NCBI GenBank assembly: GCA_943735955.1
Contig: OX030957.1
Coordinates: 1,117,001-1,181,000, forward strand
Reading direction: 5' to 3'
Length of the DNA: 64,000 bases
Origin: Piscicola geometra
Lineage: Eukaryota; Annelida; Clitellata; Hirudinida; Piscicolidae
The translations under genes were made by a program, and so were the position numbers. Under the pieces are notes generated by a model that did not search any database, had not been told where the DNA came from, and worked only from the letters and a program-made list of their open reading frames with translations. This document shows, piece after piece, positions 44,427 to 64,000 of the stretch. Position 1 is the first letter of the stretch; each line of letters begins with the position of its first letter.

Positions 44427-45047
44427 GGGATTTTACGCTAATTTAATTAGTAATTAATTTGTCTTTTCTTTTTAGAAAGATTTTGCCTTTTAAAAAACTC
44501 CTGGTTCCTTACCGTAAAAAACCAGAATCATCGGACATTCAGAATCTTGGAACACAAAACTTGTAAAAAAATATTTTTGTGTGCTCTTATTTGGAAATTA
44601 ATTTTTTAATGTCTATTTAAGACTCAAATTTCTAAGGCTACCAATTCAAAAACTCGTTTTTCAGACACGCATACAAATAATTAGATCGAAATGTAAAGAC
44701 CATGTATTAACGAATTTCCTTTAGAATTACTTATCAAAAGCAGTCAACGACCCTCTTCAAGTCAGCATAAGATAAATGGGAAAATGAATTAAATGGCATC
44801 AGCAGTGCCATCAGTAGGTGTTTATGAGCTTGAACACCTTGTAGTTGCATATTTTAAAATATTTGTGAAACATTAAGACAAAAAAGGCTTTAATTTCTTC
44901 TCAGTGTACAATAAAATAAACAATAAATCTCCATAGTGCTTGTCAATTAATTAGATTATAATATTATTAATAATTAAAACACAACAATTAATATTACCAA
45001 GAAAATTAATAAATATTGAAAATCGATGAAGAATCATTTTATCACAC
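44427..45047. other. Spacer 3' of FARS2
   Basis: AT-rich; nothing recognised beyond the probable 3' UTR of the minus-strand FARS2 gene. Confidence 0.5.
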
Positions 45048-47267
45048 CTATCGTATAATTACGCCTAATTGTTCTGTTGCTAGCGACACGATGTTAGCAT
45101 GGATCTGCTTCACTTCCTCCGGCTCAATGGCTCTCTCCATGTGCTGGTAGGTGATGGTGTAGCAGTGGCTCGTCCTGCCACCCTTGGTGTCTCGGTAGGT
45201 GTCGATTAGAACGACTTTCTCGATCGTGTTGCCGCCAACCGACCTGACCAGATCTAAGAAGTCACTGGAGGAGAAGTTGTCAGGAATCCAGAAGGAGATG
45301 TCAGTCTCCCTGCACAAGTACTTGCTGATGGGCTGTTTGTTGTTTTGGCATCAATCGGCTTTTTTCACCAATTGAAAAACTTGAATAATAATAATAAAGG
45401 TACAAAAATAATTTATTTTTCCTAGAAACTCTGAAGTAATGCTACAAATTGTGAAAGTTCAAGGACAAACTTTATAGACGATCTTGCTCTCAGGGTTTTC
45501 AACTTTGAACTGGTCGAGAAACCTGCGGTCTTCGCTCCACAAGAGCCTGATGTCAGGAATCTTGTAGTGGATCATGGTCAGTCGATCCAGACCCATTCCG
45601 AATGCCCACGCCACTTTGTCTGGAGCTCCAGCTGGAAAGGTTAGTGATGGGTTGGTAAAATGGATGTTGGAAACTTGCTGGTGAATATTTATTAGAGAAA
45701 ATTCAAGATTGTTTCTTAATCTAAAAAAATAAATGTCACTTTCCTTTTTTAAAATGCTAAAATCTTTGGAAGTTCTTGGTCGATCGACATTTAATGCGCA
45801 TTACATTCTAGAGTTGCAAGTTTTTCTATAGTTTTTGGTAAAGACAGTAAAGGTCTAAGAGTCAGAATCATATTACTCAGCTAAAAAAATATCCAGAGTT
45901 TTTTGCTGATGGTATGAAATGATTTTTTTTTGTTAAGACCGTCAAACAGTTTAGGAAATATTTGTTCAGAAAATTTATTAAAACTTAAACCTCTTATAAA
46001 CAAAATACCATTGTAGCCTGAACCATTTTCTAGCACTGACCGTTCTTAAGAATGGCTTGTTCGAGCACCCCACAGCCAAGCACTTCGACCCACGAGCCCT
46101 CATGCAGCACTTCGAGTTCCCAGGAGGGGTGTGTGAACGGGAAGTAGCATGTCACCCAGCGGAATTTCACTTCTGAGACCATTGGGAATCGAGGTGGCGA
46201 AACGAGTTGATAGAATACAGTAAAATATAAGGGGTGGACAATACTTAGAAAACCAAACGCTTGAAAACCTTTTCCGAAAAGCTTGTGAATGAGTCCAGTA
46301 AGGGTTTGTTTGAGATCAAACTCGACCAGCTTGGCTCCATCGACCGTGTGCTCCTCCTGCTTGTCGTCGGTGCGGTGGCCTTGCTGGAAGATGCGCAGGT
46401 CTCGCGGGTCCTTCACCTTCTTGAACAACTGCGCGGTTGGGGAGTCAAGGTGGTATGAGTGGGTTTTAGGCTTTGATCAAATCAATAAATGAGAATTGAT
46501 AATATTAACTAATTATCAATAATTACAATAATAATAATAATCATTTGAACATTCAAAAAAAATATATCTGCAAACTTCGTCCTGAGAGAAGAGTCTGACA
46601 CCATCGAGCTGGAAGAAGGCAGGGTAGTGAGTCGAGTCGATCTGGTCCCTGCGGTACACATCCCCCACACTCAAAAAGGCGTTGAAGCCCATGCGGATGA
46701 GCTCCTCGTCATGCGCTGTTACATGAGACCTCAGCAAGTAACTGTGGCATAAATAGAGTTGTAAAGCAAAAATTGTGTTTCTTCATGTTTAAAATAGTCA
46801 ATGAAATAAATGAAATTTAAAAAAATAAAAAAGCCATACTCTGCATTGATGTAGTATGTGTCATTAGGAGACCTTCCAGGGTGATCAGGTGAAAAAAGTA
46901 GACTGTCATAATTCTGATGTGGAGTAACAATCGGAGAAATGTTGTCGAATACTGCAAACAGAGGGTTTCCTGATGGTTTCGTAAAATTGTTGTAAAAGTA
47001 ATTCTGGATTCTTCTTCTAGTTAAATTTATTGGGTGGCCATTCTGGTTATGGAATTGTTTGTTGAGACGGCTAGAAATGCGAGGAGTTATATTCGTAAAA
47101 TTGTCCACTTTGTATTTTCCGTTCAACAATTCTATCTCAGTGGATTTTTTGTATTTTAAACCTTGATCACTTGATTCCTTTTGGAAAACACAAAAAAACC
47201 TTGACTTCAATAAGTGCCGGTTAAAATTATTTGAATTGAATAAACCAAACTTTAAGATTTTAAGCAT
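45048..47267 (-). CDS. FARS2: Mitochondrial phenylalanyl-tRNA synthetase
   Basis: Complete 443-residue monomeric class II synthetase that charges mitochondrial tRNA-Phe (human 451). Minus-strand exons: 47267-46840, 46741-46576, 46428-46269, 46172-46041, 45631-45471, 45332-45048; phases agree throughout. The ATG at 47267 starts a basic Asn/Arg/Lys/Phe-rich leader ([19 protein letters not shown]) typical of a matrix-targeting peptide. Conserved blocks in order: [29 protein letters not shown], motif 2 [57 protein letters not shown], motif 3 [18 protein letters not shown] and DIRLLW. The C-terminus is the anticodon-binding FDX-ACB domain ([34 protein letters not shown]). The third intron (46268-46173) is 96 nt and open in frame. 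Confidence 0.96.
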
Positions 47268-48964
47268 TTTAATAGGCAAATCATAAAATATATTAATCTG
47301 TACAAATCTTAAATAATGTCAAAGAAATTAAAAGGTAACTTAAAGGTTAAACTAGTAAAATGCTTGTGAAGCGAACATATAGTAAATAGAACTTTAATTA
47401 TTTAATAAAACTAAATACGTTTAAAACTAATTTTTGAACTAGTTTTAAAAGTTTTCATAAAAAAACTAATTAGTGAGTTATAATAGAAGACATTTTCATT
47501 TTAAATCACATTTTTTCTTTGAAATGTAAAATAAAAGCAGTTAAAATTTAACTGAAATACTTCAAGTTTAAAACCAAAGTGTTAACAATAAAAATTGAAA
47601 TTTCAAATGAGACTAATACTATCTGAGAGACAAAAATATAAAGAGATAATGTTTGAAAACACAAACTCCATAGAATTCATCAAAGTAACAACGTTGAGCA
47701 GATGATTGGATCCTCCTTTAATGGATGCGTCTTGTCGCCTAGTCCCAATTACAGCGTATGCTTCATAAGAACGACATTCGTTCTATTCATGGATATTTCG
47801 ACATTTTAATCGCTGTGATTAATTTATTATTTGTATTTATTATTAATTATTTATCAGCTTTCAAGTCGAAATATATAAAAAATTGTTTTTCTATTTATGG
47901 GAAAGGTTGAAGAAATTGAATATTGACATAATTAGGAAAATCTTAATTGATAATGTAATTTGGTGACAAATAGATAGAGATGAAATGTTAAACTTAATGA
48001 TTGGATGTCAATAAAAATAAAAACATTAAAAAAAGCATCCTTAATGGAGCATTTATGACCTTATAAACCACTCCTACACTTGGATAAAAGTCCTCTTTGG
48101 ATACCTTGGATATCGGATTAATCAAAGCAAACAAAATAGTTCTATTTTGAATAAAATATTGGATTGGTAAAATAAATTCCTGGTAATGTCGGTAGCGGAC
48201 GAAAAGTTAAACCAAGACACTGTTACAAACATCAGAAAACTTCCACACAATGCTGAGAAACACAGATCCAGAAAAGTTAGTGGTAAAATAAAATAGAATA
48301 AAAACTGTTTTTTCATTTGAATATTTATTTAATAAAGAAGGAGATTAACATAGACTCAAAATCAAACATTAAAAGCAAAGGTTTTTCAAAAAAATAGTTG
48401 TATGCACATATTGTATTTTTTTAAACAAACAGCGTGAATATTTCAATGAAGGTGCAAAAAATAAATGAACTATATGGCTCTCAATGCACCTCTTCATTTT
48501 AAAAGATAACATAAATTTTAATTTCGCTTGGCGAAGAGAAGACAGCAAAAATGAAAGCATCAAGTTAATTTGGTATAACAAGGATTTAATGCATTGCATT
48601 GTGAGTTTAATTATGAGCCGCTTTTTATGAAACCTCCAAAGCTGCGTCTGTATTGATTTCCAATGCTGCTCTTCCCGCTGTTCTGCACGAATTCATTCAT
48701 TCTGTACAAATGCATTTGAATGAATGCGTACAATTAAGCATACAATGCATTCTTTGCAGCGTGCACTTTTTTTCTAAAAAAAAGTATTTGCTCTTCTTTT
48801 CAAACTTCGCATCTTTCTCTCATCAGCTCATTTTGCCGCAATGACATCCCCTCTCCTTCCTTGATTTGCAAACTAATTTTTCAACTCAAAATGTCATCAA
48901 TTTCAAACTCATCTTTTTGTAATTTGAAGATGTGAGATTTGTGAAGTGACCTTTCTTTTCCTCG
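47268..48964. other. Spacer between FARS2 and the L2-like LINE
   Basis: AT-rich DNA. The immediate 5' flank should carry the FARS2 promoter. Small frames at 48122-48316, 48369-48599 and 48653-48844 have no recognisable domain. Confidence 0.5.
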
Positions 48965-51900
48965 CATTCGTGCCATTTATTTTTATTATTATTTATTATT
49001 ATTAATTCATCAAAAATATCAACGAGAATACAATACGAGTGATCGCCGTAAAGACCTTGTTAGTCAGATGTACATTCTATTAAGATAAGCTCAATGAATC
49101 ACTAATCCTAATCATCACTAATCACTAATAATTTGTATAGCGCCCTTTACTAAGTGAACAAAAGCGCTCAGCCATCACGTCCCAAACAAGTACGTCTTCA
49201 GGCCTCGACGGAAAGTTATGAGTGACTTAGTAGAAGTTAAAGAAGAAGGTAAAGAATTCCATAAAAGAGGACCACAGTAAGAAAAAGAACGTTTAGCAAA
49301 AGAGTGTTTAACTGGAAAACGAAAAGAACGATTAAAGGTGGATGATCTTAGACCAGATTTAGGGGGTTGTTTAATTAGATTTTTAAGATAGATTGGAGCA
49401 TTACAGTTATGAATTTTAAACATATTTAGGCATATTTTAAAAGTCACTCTAGATCTCAAAGGTAGCCAATGTAACAAACGAAGATAAGGAGAAATGTGAG
49501 AAAACTTAGGAGCACGAGCAACAAGACGAGCAGCACAATTGAAGGTTTTATTTAGAGGAGCCAAAGTAGTATTAGGGAGACCATAGTAAAGAGAGTTGCA
49601 ATAATCAATCCTGGACAGAACTAGAGAAGATACAAGAAGTTGTAGGGTAGGATCATCGAGAAAAGGAAGAAGCTGTTTAATACGACGAATGTGGAAGTAG
49701 CAAGATTTAGAGACAGATAGAATTTGAGGAGCTAAAGACAAGTTAGAATCAAAAATAAAACCAAGGCTACGAATAGAAGATGAAGGGTTTAGAGAGAGTG
49801 AAGAGGGGGGAGGCAAAACTAAAGAAGGAAGAGATAGTAAAGACTTTGATTTTTTATTGAAATATATGAGTTCAAATTTGTCCGGATTAAGTTTGAGAAA
49901 CATAGAAGAAGCCCAAGAGATTATAGATTGAAGACAGAGAGTTATTTTATCAACAGTAAGGTCAAGAGAAGAGTCAGTAAAAGATGTATAAATATAGGAG
50001 TCGTCAGCATAAATTTGACTGTTTAGAGAAGATGACGAAATAATATTAGGTAGTTCCGAGGTATAAAGAATAAAAAGTAAGGGACCAAGAATTGAGCCCT
50101 GTGGAACACCATAAGATAAAGAAACAGAAGAAGAACGAGAAGATTCTATTGATACATAGGAAGTTCGCTCAGAAAGGTAGGATTTAAGCCAGATAAGAGA
50201 GGAACCAGAAATATTAAAGGAAGAGTCTAAAACATTTAATAAAAGCGTATGGTCGACAGTGTCAAAAGCAGCTGAAAAGTCAAGGCATAAAAGAAGAGAA
50301 GAGGCATTAGAATCAGAATTTAAAATAAGGTCATTATAGAGTTTAAGTAAAGCAGTTTCAGTGGAGTGGCCAATTCTGAAACCAGATTGAGAAGAAGGAA
50401 GAAGTGAGTTTTTTTCTAGATAGAAGGTTAATTGTTGAGAAATAACTTTTTCAAGGACCTTAGAAAGAAAGGAAATGTTAGATACAGGTCTATAACTGGA
50501 TAAGGATGCAGGATCAAGAGAAGGCTTCTTAATTGTAGGAATGATAAATGAAGATTTGAGGGCAGACGGAAATTTAGATGTAGACAAAGATAAGTTAACC
50601 AAATCCAGAACAATAGGATAGAATAAAAAAGAGAGTTCTTTAAAAAGGGTTGTAGGAATAAGATCTAGAGAACAAGAAGTGGGAGACATAGAATTAATTA
50701 TATTTGTAAGATGGTCCAATGTGACAGGAGAAAAGGATGATAATGATTCAGAAGTGAACTTAGTAAAAGATGGTGTAGGCCTATTATAAGACGAAGATCT
50801 AATATTAGATATTTTATTAGTTAGAAATTCAAGATAGTCATCAGGAGAGAAAGATGGAGGAGGAGAGTTTTTATGTAAAAGTTTAGATAAAGAAGACCAC
50901 CTATTTTTAGAATTGGAGGAAGAGATAATAGAATTTCTTAAAAACGAAGAGTGTTTATTAAAAAGGAGAGTACGATAAGAAGAGAAACAATTTTGCCATT
51001 TATTCAAACAGGATACAGAGAGAGTAGATCGATATATTCGTTCATACTTGCGAACTAGTCGCTTAGAAGTCGTGCACTCACAATCATACCATGGGGATTT
51101 TTTAGAGATTAGACGATACCGGAAAGTTTTAAATGGAGCAAAAATATCTAAAAGGGAAGATAGAGTAAGATTGAAATTATCCATAAAACTATCCACATCA
51201 GTAAAAGATTTAGAGCAAAAGTCAGAAGAAAGAAAGCATTTAGTAAAATTTATTTTATCAAAATTAGACCAAGAGCGCTTAACAATAGAAGAGGGGAAGT
51301 TAGAAAAAGGCTGAACAAGAGATAATTTAAAAGATATAAAGTAGTGGTCAGTAAAGTGGAGTGGAATAGATGTTAAGTCATTAATTTTGCTATAATTAGA
51401 AGAAATCACAAAGTCAAGAGTATTACCAAGAGCATGAGTAGGAAAATTACAGTTTTGAGATAAATTAAAAAGAGAAAGAATTTCAAGAAACTTAGCAACA
51501 TAGAAATCAGAAGGTTTATTACTAGAGATATTAAAGTCTCCAAGAATAAAAAATGGACAAGATAAAGAATAAAGGAATTCAGAGAGATTATGAAAATCAT
51601 CTAAAAATTGAGGTAAGGAACTGTTAGGAGGTCTATATATAGCAATTAAATTAAATTTGAAAGAAGAAAGTTTAACAGTAGTAAAAAGGCATTCAAAGGA
51701 AGAAAAATGAACAGAAGAGTCAACAGAGATAGAATACAAGGACTTAAGTAAAATACAGATACCACCATATGAAGAGTGTCGAGGGGAAAGAGGGTTAGTT
51801 GGAGGCCGAGCAAGTTCAACAAAGGAAAAACCAGTAGGAGTAGAAGCAATAACTGAGGGTGATGAAGCAGATTCATGCCAAGTTTCAGTTAAAATAAAAA

Positions 51901-52460
51901 AGTCTAAAGAGTTAGAAGTAATTAGATCAGAGATATAGAGTGACTTATTATTAAGTGATCTTGTGTTTAGGAGGCCAAACTTTAGATTAATATTTTTAGA
52001 GATAATATTATTGAAGTTAACTTTATTCTTATTATCATTATTTATTTTTTTATTATTATCAGAATTTTTATGATAAATTAATTTAGAAGATTTTTTATTA
52101 ATAATAGAATTTAATTTATAATTCAATTGTGTGTTAGTAGTTTTATCTAGGTTAGGATTAGGGTTAGAAAGGATAAGCTTTTCATTTTTTTTATAATTTC
52201 TAATAAATTTATGGTCTAAGATCTGTAAATTAAAAGCCCTACGTCTTACACTACTTTTAGGAAGTTTAGCGAAAGAAGAGAGTTCAATTAAAAAGTCCCT
52301 AGAATACATAATAGAATGGCATTTAGGAAAGAAAAAAATTTAAATTTATAAAAAAATACTATTCCACTCATAAAAAACCGTCTAGCCATCAGCAATACAA
52401 CGTTCAAAACAGTAACAACTGAGCGCCATGCCGCCATGATGGACGCTAAACAAAATAAAT
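48965..52460 (-). mobile_element. L2/CR1-like LINE, near full length
   Basis: Minus-strand element inserted upstream of, or in the first intron of, the ankyrin gene and antisense to it. It contains one intact ORF (49175-52309). The 3' untranslated part includes GGGCGCTATACAAATTATTA, resembling the short 3' tail motifs of L2-type LINEs, and then direct ATTAGTGAT/ATGATTAG repeats before a (TTA)n-rich end near 48975-49008. The 5' leader of about 140 bases contains ATGGCGGCATGGCG. Exact ends and target duplication cannot be fixed because both flanks are AAT/TTA-rich. Confidence 0.85.
49175..52309 (-). CDS. LINE ORF2 endonuclease-reverse transcriptase (intact)
   Basis: 1044-residue uninterrupted polyprotein starting at an ATG. 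After about 105 basic, Asn/Lys-rich residues comes an apurinic-type endonuclease domain (LLNTRSL, ILTETW with the catalytic Glu, YRPPNSS, ILGDFN, THALGNTLDFV, FTDHYFI). A reverse-transcriptase domain follows from about residue 560: SSYRPVSNISFLSKVLEKVI, QSGFRIGHSTETALL, LDFSAAFDTVDH, YGVPQGSILGPLLF and the catalytic YADD (IYADDSYIY). The C-terminal part has LHWLPLRSRVTFKI and RSFSYCGPLLWNSLPSSL. LDFSAAFDTVDH and the LHWLP...WNSLP tail are characteristic of L2/CR1-group LINEs. Codon usage is Ser-, Leu- and AT-rich, unlike the host exons nearby. No separate ORF1 is seen. The lack of stops or frameshifts over 3.1 kb suggests recent insertion. Confidence 0.93.
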   Translation of the reverse strand: MYSRDFLIELSSFAKLPKSSVRRRAFNLQILDHKFIRNYKKNEKLILSNPNPNLDKTTNTQLNYKLNSIINKKSSKLIYHKNSDNNKKINNDNKNKVNFNNIISKNINLKFGLLNTRSLNNKSLYISDLITSNSLDFFILTETWHESASSPSVIASTPTGFSFVELARPPTNPLSPRHSSYGGICILLKSLYSISVDSSVHFSSFECLFTTVKLSSFKFNLIAIYRPPNSSLPQFLDDFHNLSEFLYSLSCPFFILGDFNISSNKPSDFYVAKFLEILSLFNLSQNCNFPTHALGNTLDFVISSNYSKINDLTSIPLHFTDHYFISFKLSLVQPFSNFPSSIVKRSWSNFDKINFTKCFLSSDFCSKSFTDVDSFMDNFNLTLSSLLDIFAPFKTFRYRLISKKSPWYDCECTTSKRLVRKYERIYRSTLSVSCLNKWQNCFSSYRTLLFNKHSSFLRNSIISSSNSKNRWSSLSKLLHKNSPPPSFSPDDYLEFLTNKISNIRSSSYNRPTPSFTKFTSESLSSFSPVTLDHLTNIINSMSPTSCSLDLIPTTLFKELSFLFYPIVLDLVNLSLSTSKFPSALKSSFIIPTIKKPSLDPASLSSYRPVSNISFLSKVLEKVISQQLTFYLEKNSLLPSSQSGFRIGHSTETALLKLYNDLILNSDSNASSLLLCLDFSAAFDTVDHTLLLNVLDSSFNISGSSLIWLKSYLSERTSYVSIESSRSSSVSLSYGVPQGSILGPLLFILYTSELPNIISSSSLNSQIYADDSYIYTSFTDSSLDLTVDKITLCLQSIISWASSMFLKLNPDKFELIYFNKKSKSLLSLPSLVLPPPSSLSLNPSSSIRSLGFIFDSNLSLAPQILSVSKSCYFHIRRIKQLLPFLDDPTLQLLVSSLVLSRIDYCNSLYYGLPNTTLAPLNKTFNCAARLVARAPKFSHISPYLRLLHWLPLRSRVTFKICLNMFKIHNCNAPIYLKNLIKQPPKSGLRSSTFNRSFRFPVKHSFAKRSFSYCGPLLWNSLPSSLTSTKSLITFRRGLKTYLFGT

Positions 52461-53407
52461 ATAATAATAATGAAAACAACTATATCTTTTCCCTTCATTT
52501 TCCCAACAGCGTTTCAATGCACACTCGTCTAACACGATGGCTTGAGATGTTTAGTGGATTTTGCTTCCAGGCGGCATCGTCGCAAACACCTTGATATCGT
52601 TCATTTATTATTGCTCTTGCACAAGGACTCATTTAAATATGCATTTATCTAATCACTATTTGTGTCCGCATTCCACTTCACAAACGCAATACATTGTTTT
52701 TCAATTGTTTTTACGACAAAAATGATTGAATAGATCAAATCATTAGTTAGAAGAAATATTCACAACATTATCTGAAGAATTCAGAAAAATATAAAAAGAA
52801 AAACTCATCAAGAGTTTAGGTGAAGTATGTTTTGGCTTCAATGACAAACGATACGTCAGTACTATTCGAATAATTTTTTATTCAAGCAGCATTGTGAGCT
52901 TTTCGTGCACATCTACATTTAGACGATACATCATCATATAGTTTTATACACAAGAATTCTAAATGCTATTGCCAGATCTTCTAAAAGATGGCAGTTCTAT
53001 TCGCATGTCATGGAGCAATAAATTAGAAGCTAAAAAAAGAAAAAAACAGCTCTACATACATCCATTACGCCTTCATCGTGTCTAAATTCCTTTGTGCATC
53101 TTCTTATATACCATTTGGCGACAAGTATTTACTAAATATCACAATCACCTCCTTCACAGCCACTCCATTTACAGCTCCATCAAAGACCAAACGACCGCAT
53201 TTGGCAATGCTTCTCAATCTACTTTATTATATATTTTTATGAGCTCATATTTTATGCTGAAACATCATGTTTCAATCAATATAAACAAAACAATTATTCT
53301 CAAAATGTAGATACTTAGAAAATGTAAACTTTGCTTCAAAACAAAAAAATTGGAAAAATGAAACTGTAAGAGCATTGAATTCAAATTGATCTTAGTTTTT
53401 TCTCCAG
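52461..53407. other. Flank between LINE and first visible ankyrin exon
   Basis: No gene recognised. It probably belongs to the intron leading to the ankyrin exon at 53408, because that exon starts in phase 0 after tctccag and lacks the ankyrin N-terminus. Confidence 0.5.
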
Positions 53408-63969
<10,562 letters not shown>

Positions 63970-64000
63970 GTGAGCGCTCATCGATGTCTTTATTGGAAGT

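Noticed and set aside
48975..52475. Target-site duplication of the L2-like LINE
   Set aside because: Both flanks are AAT/TTA-rich, so any short match cannot be told from chance.

Overview
The window is animal nuclear DNA: AT-rich, with many short GT-AG introns, long microsatellites and non-LTR retrotransposons. Eight protein-coding loci have recognisable bilaterian orthologues. I placed exon borders by hand from reading frame, splice dinucleotides, phase agreement and family similarity. The gene set fits an invertebrate, plausibly a lophotrochozoan such as an annelid or leech, but nothing here fixes the species.

Layout. 519-1564 (+): 3' part of a major facilitator sugar-transporter-like gene. 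3721-7433 (-): complete 12-exon single-domain angiotensin-converting-enzyme (M2 peptidase) homologue, followed at 8110-9075 by decayed pieces of a second copy. 9299-10373 (-): broken IS1595/ISXO2-type transposase gene. 10629-13870 (+): complete 11-exon MOF/KAT8 histone acetyltransferase. 14287-15205: non-autonomous DNA transposon with 23-bp terminal inverted repeats and a perfect 9-bp target duplication. 15449-19318 (+): one 11-exon gene in which the RNA polymerase III subunits RPC4 (POLR3D) and RPC5 (POLR3E) are spliced in frame into one 800-residue protein. 21711-39322 (-): TNRC18/BAHCC1-type BAH chromatin protein of about 15 exons. 43905-44426 (-): 5'-truncated LINE fragment. 45048-47267 (-): complete 6-exon mitochondrial phenylalanyl-tRNA synthetase (FARS2). 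48965-52460 (-): near full-length L2/CR1-like LINE with an intact 1044-residue ORF. 53408-63969 (+): ankyrin gene, open at both ends, carrying all 24 ANK repeats and the start of the linker to ZU5.

The genes do not form a pathway. They are mostly independent housekeeping loci: chromatin (KAT8, TNRC18/BAHCC1), transcription (Pol III), mitochondrial translation (FARS2) and the membrane skeleton (ankyrin). The main novelty is the RPC4-RPC5 fusion. These two subunits normally form an obligate TFIIF-like heterodimer; here they are joined covalently, and no stop codon is available to end RPC4 alone. Secondary points are (CA)n microsatellites used directly as the 3' splice-site context in two genes, the transposon with a 9-bp target duplication close to a related-class transposase, and the ACE relic.
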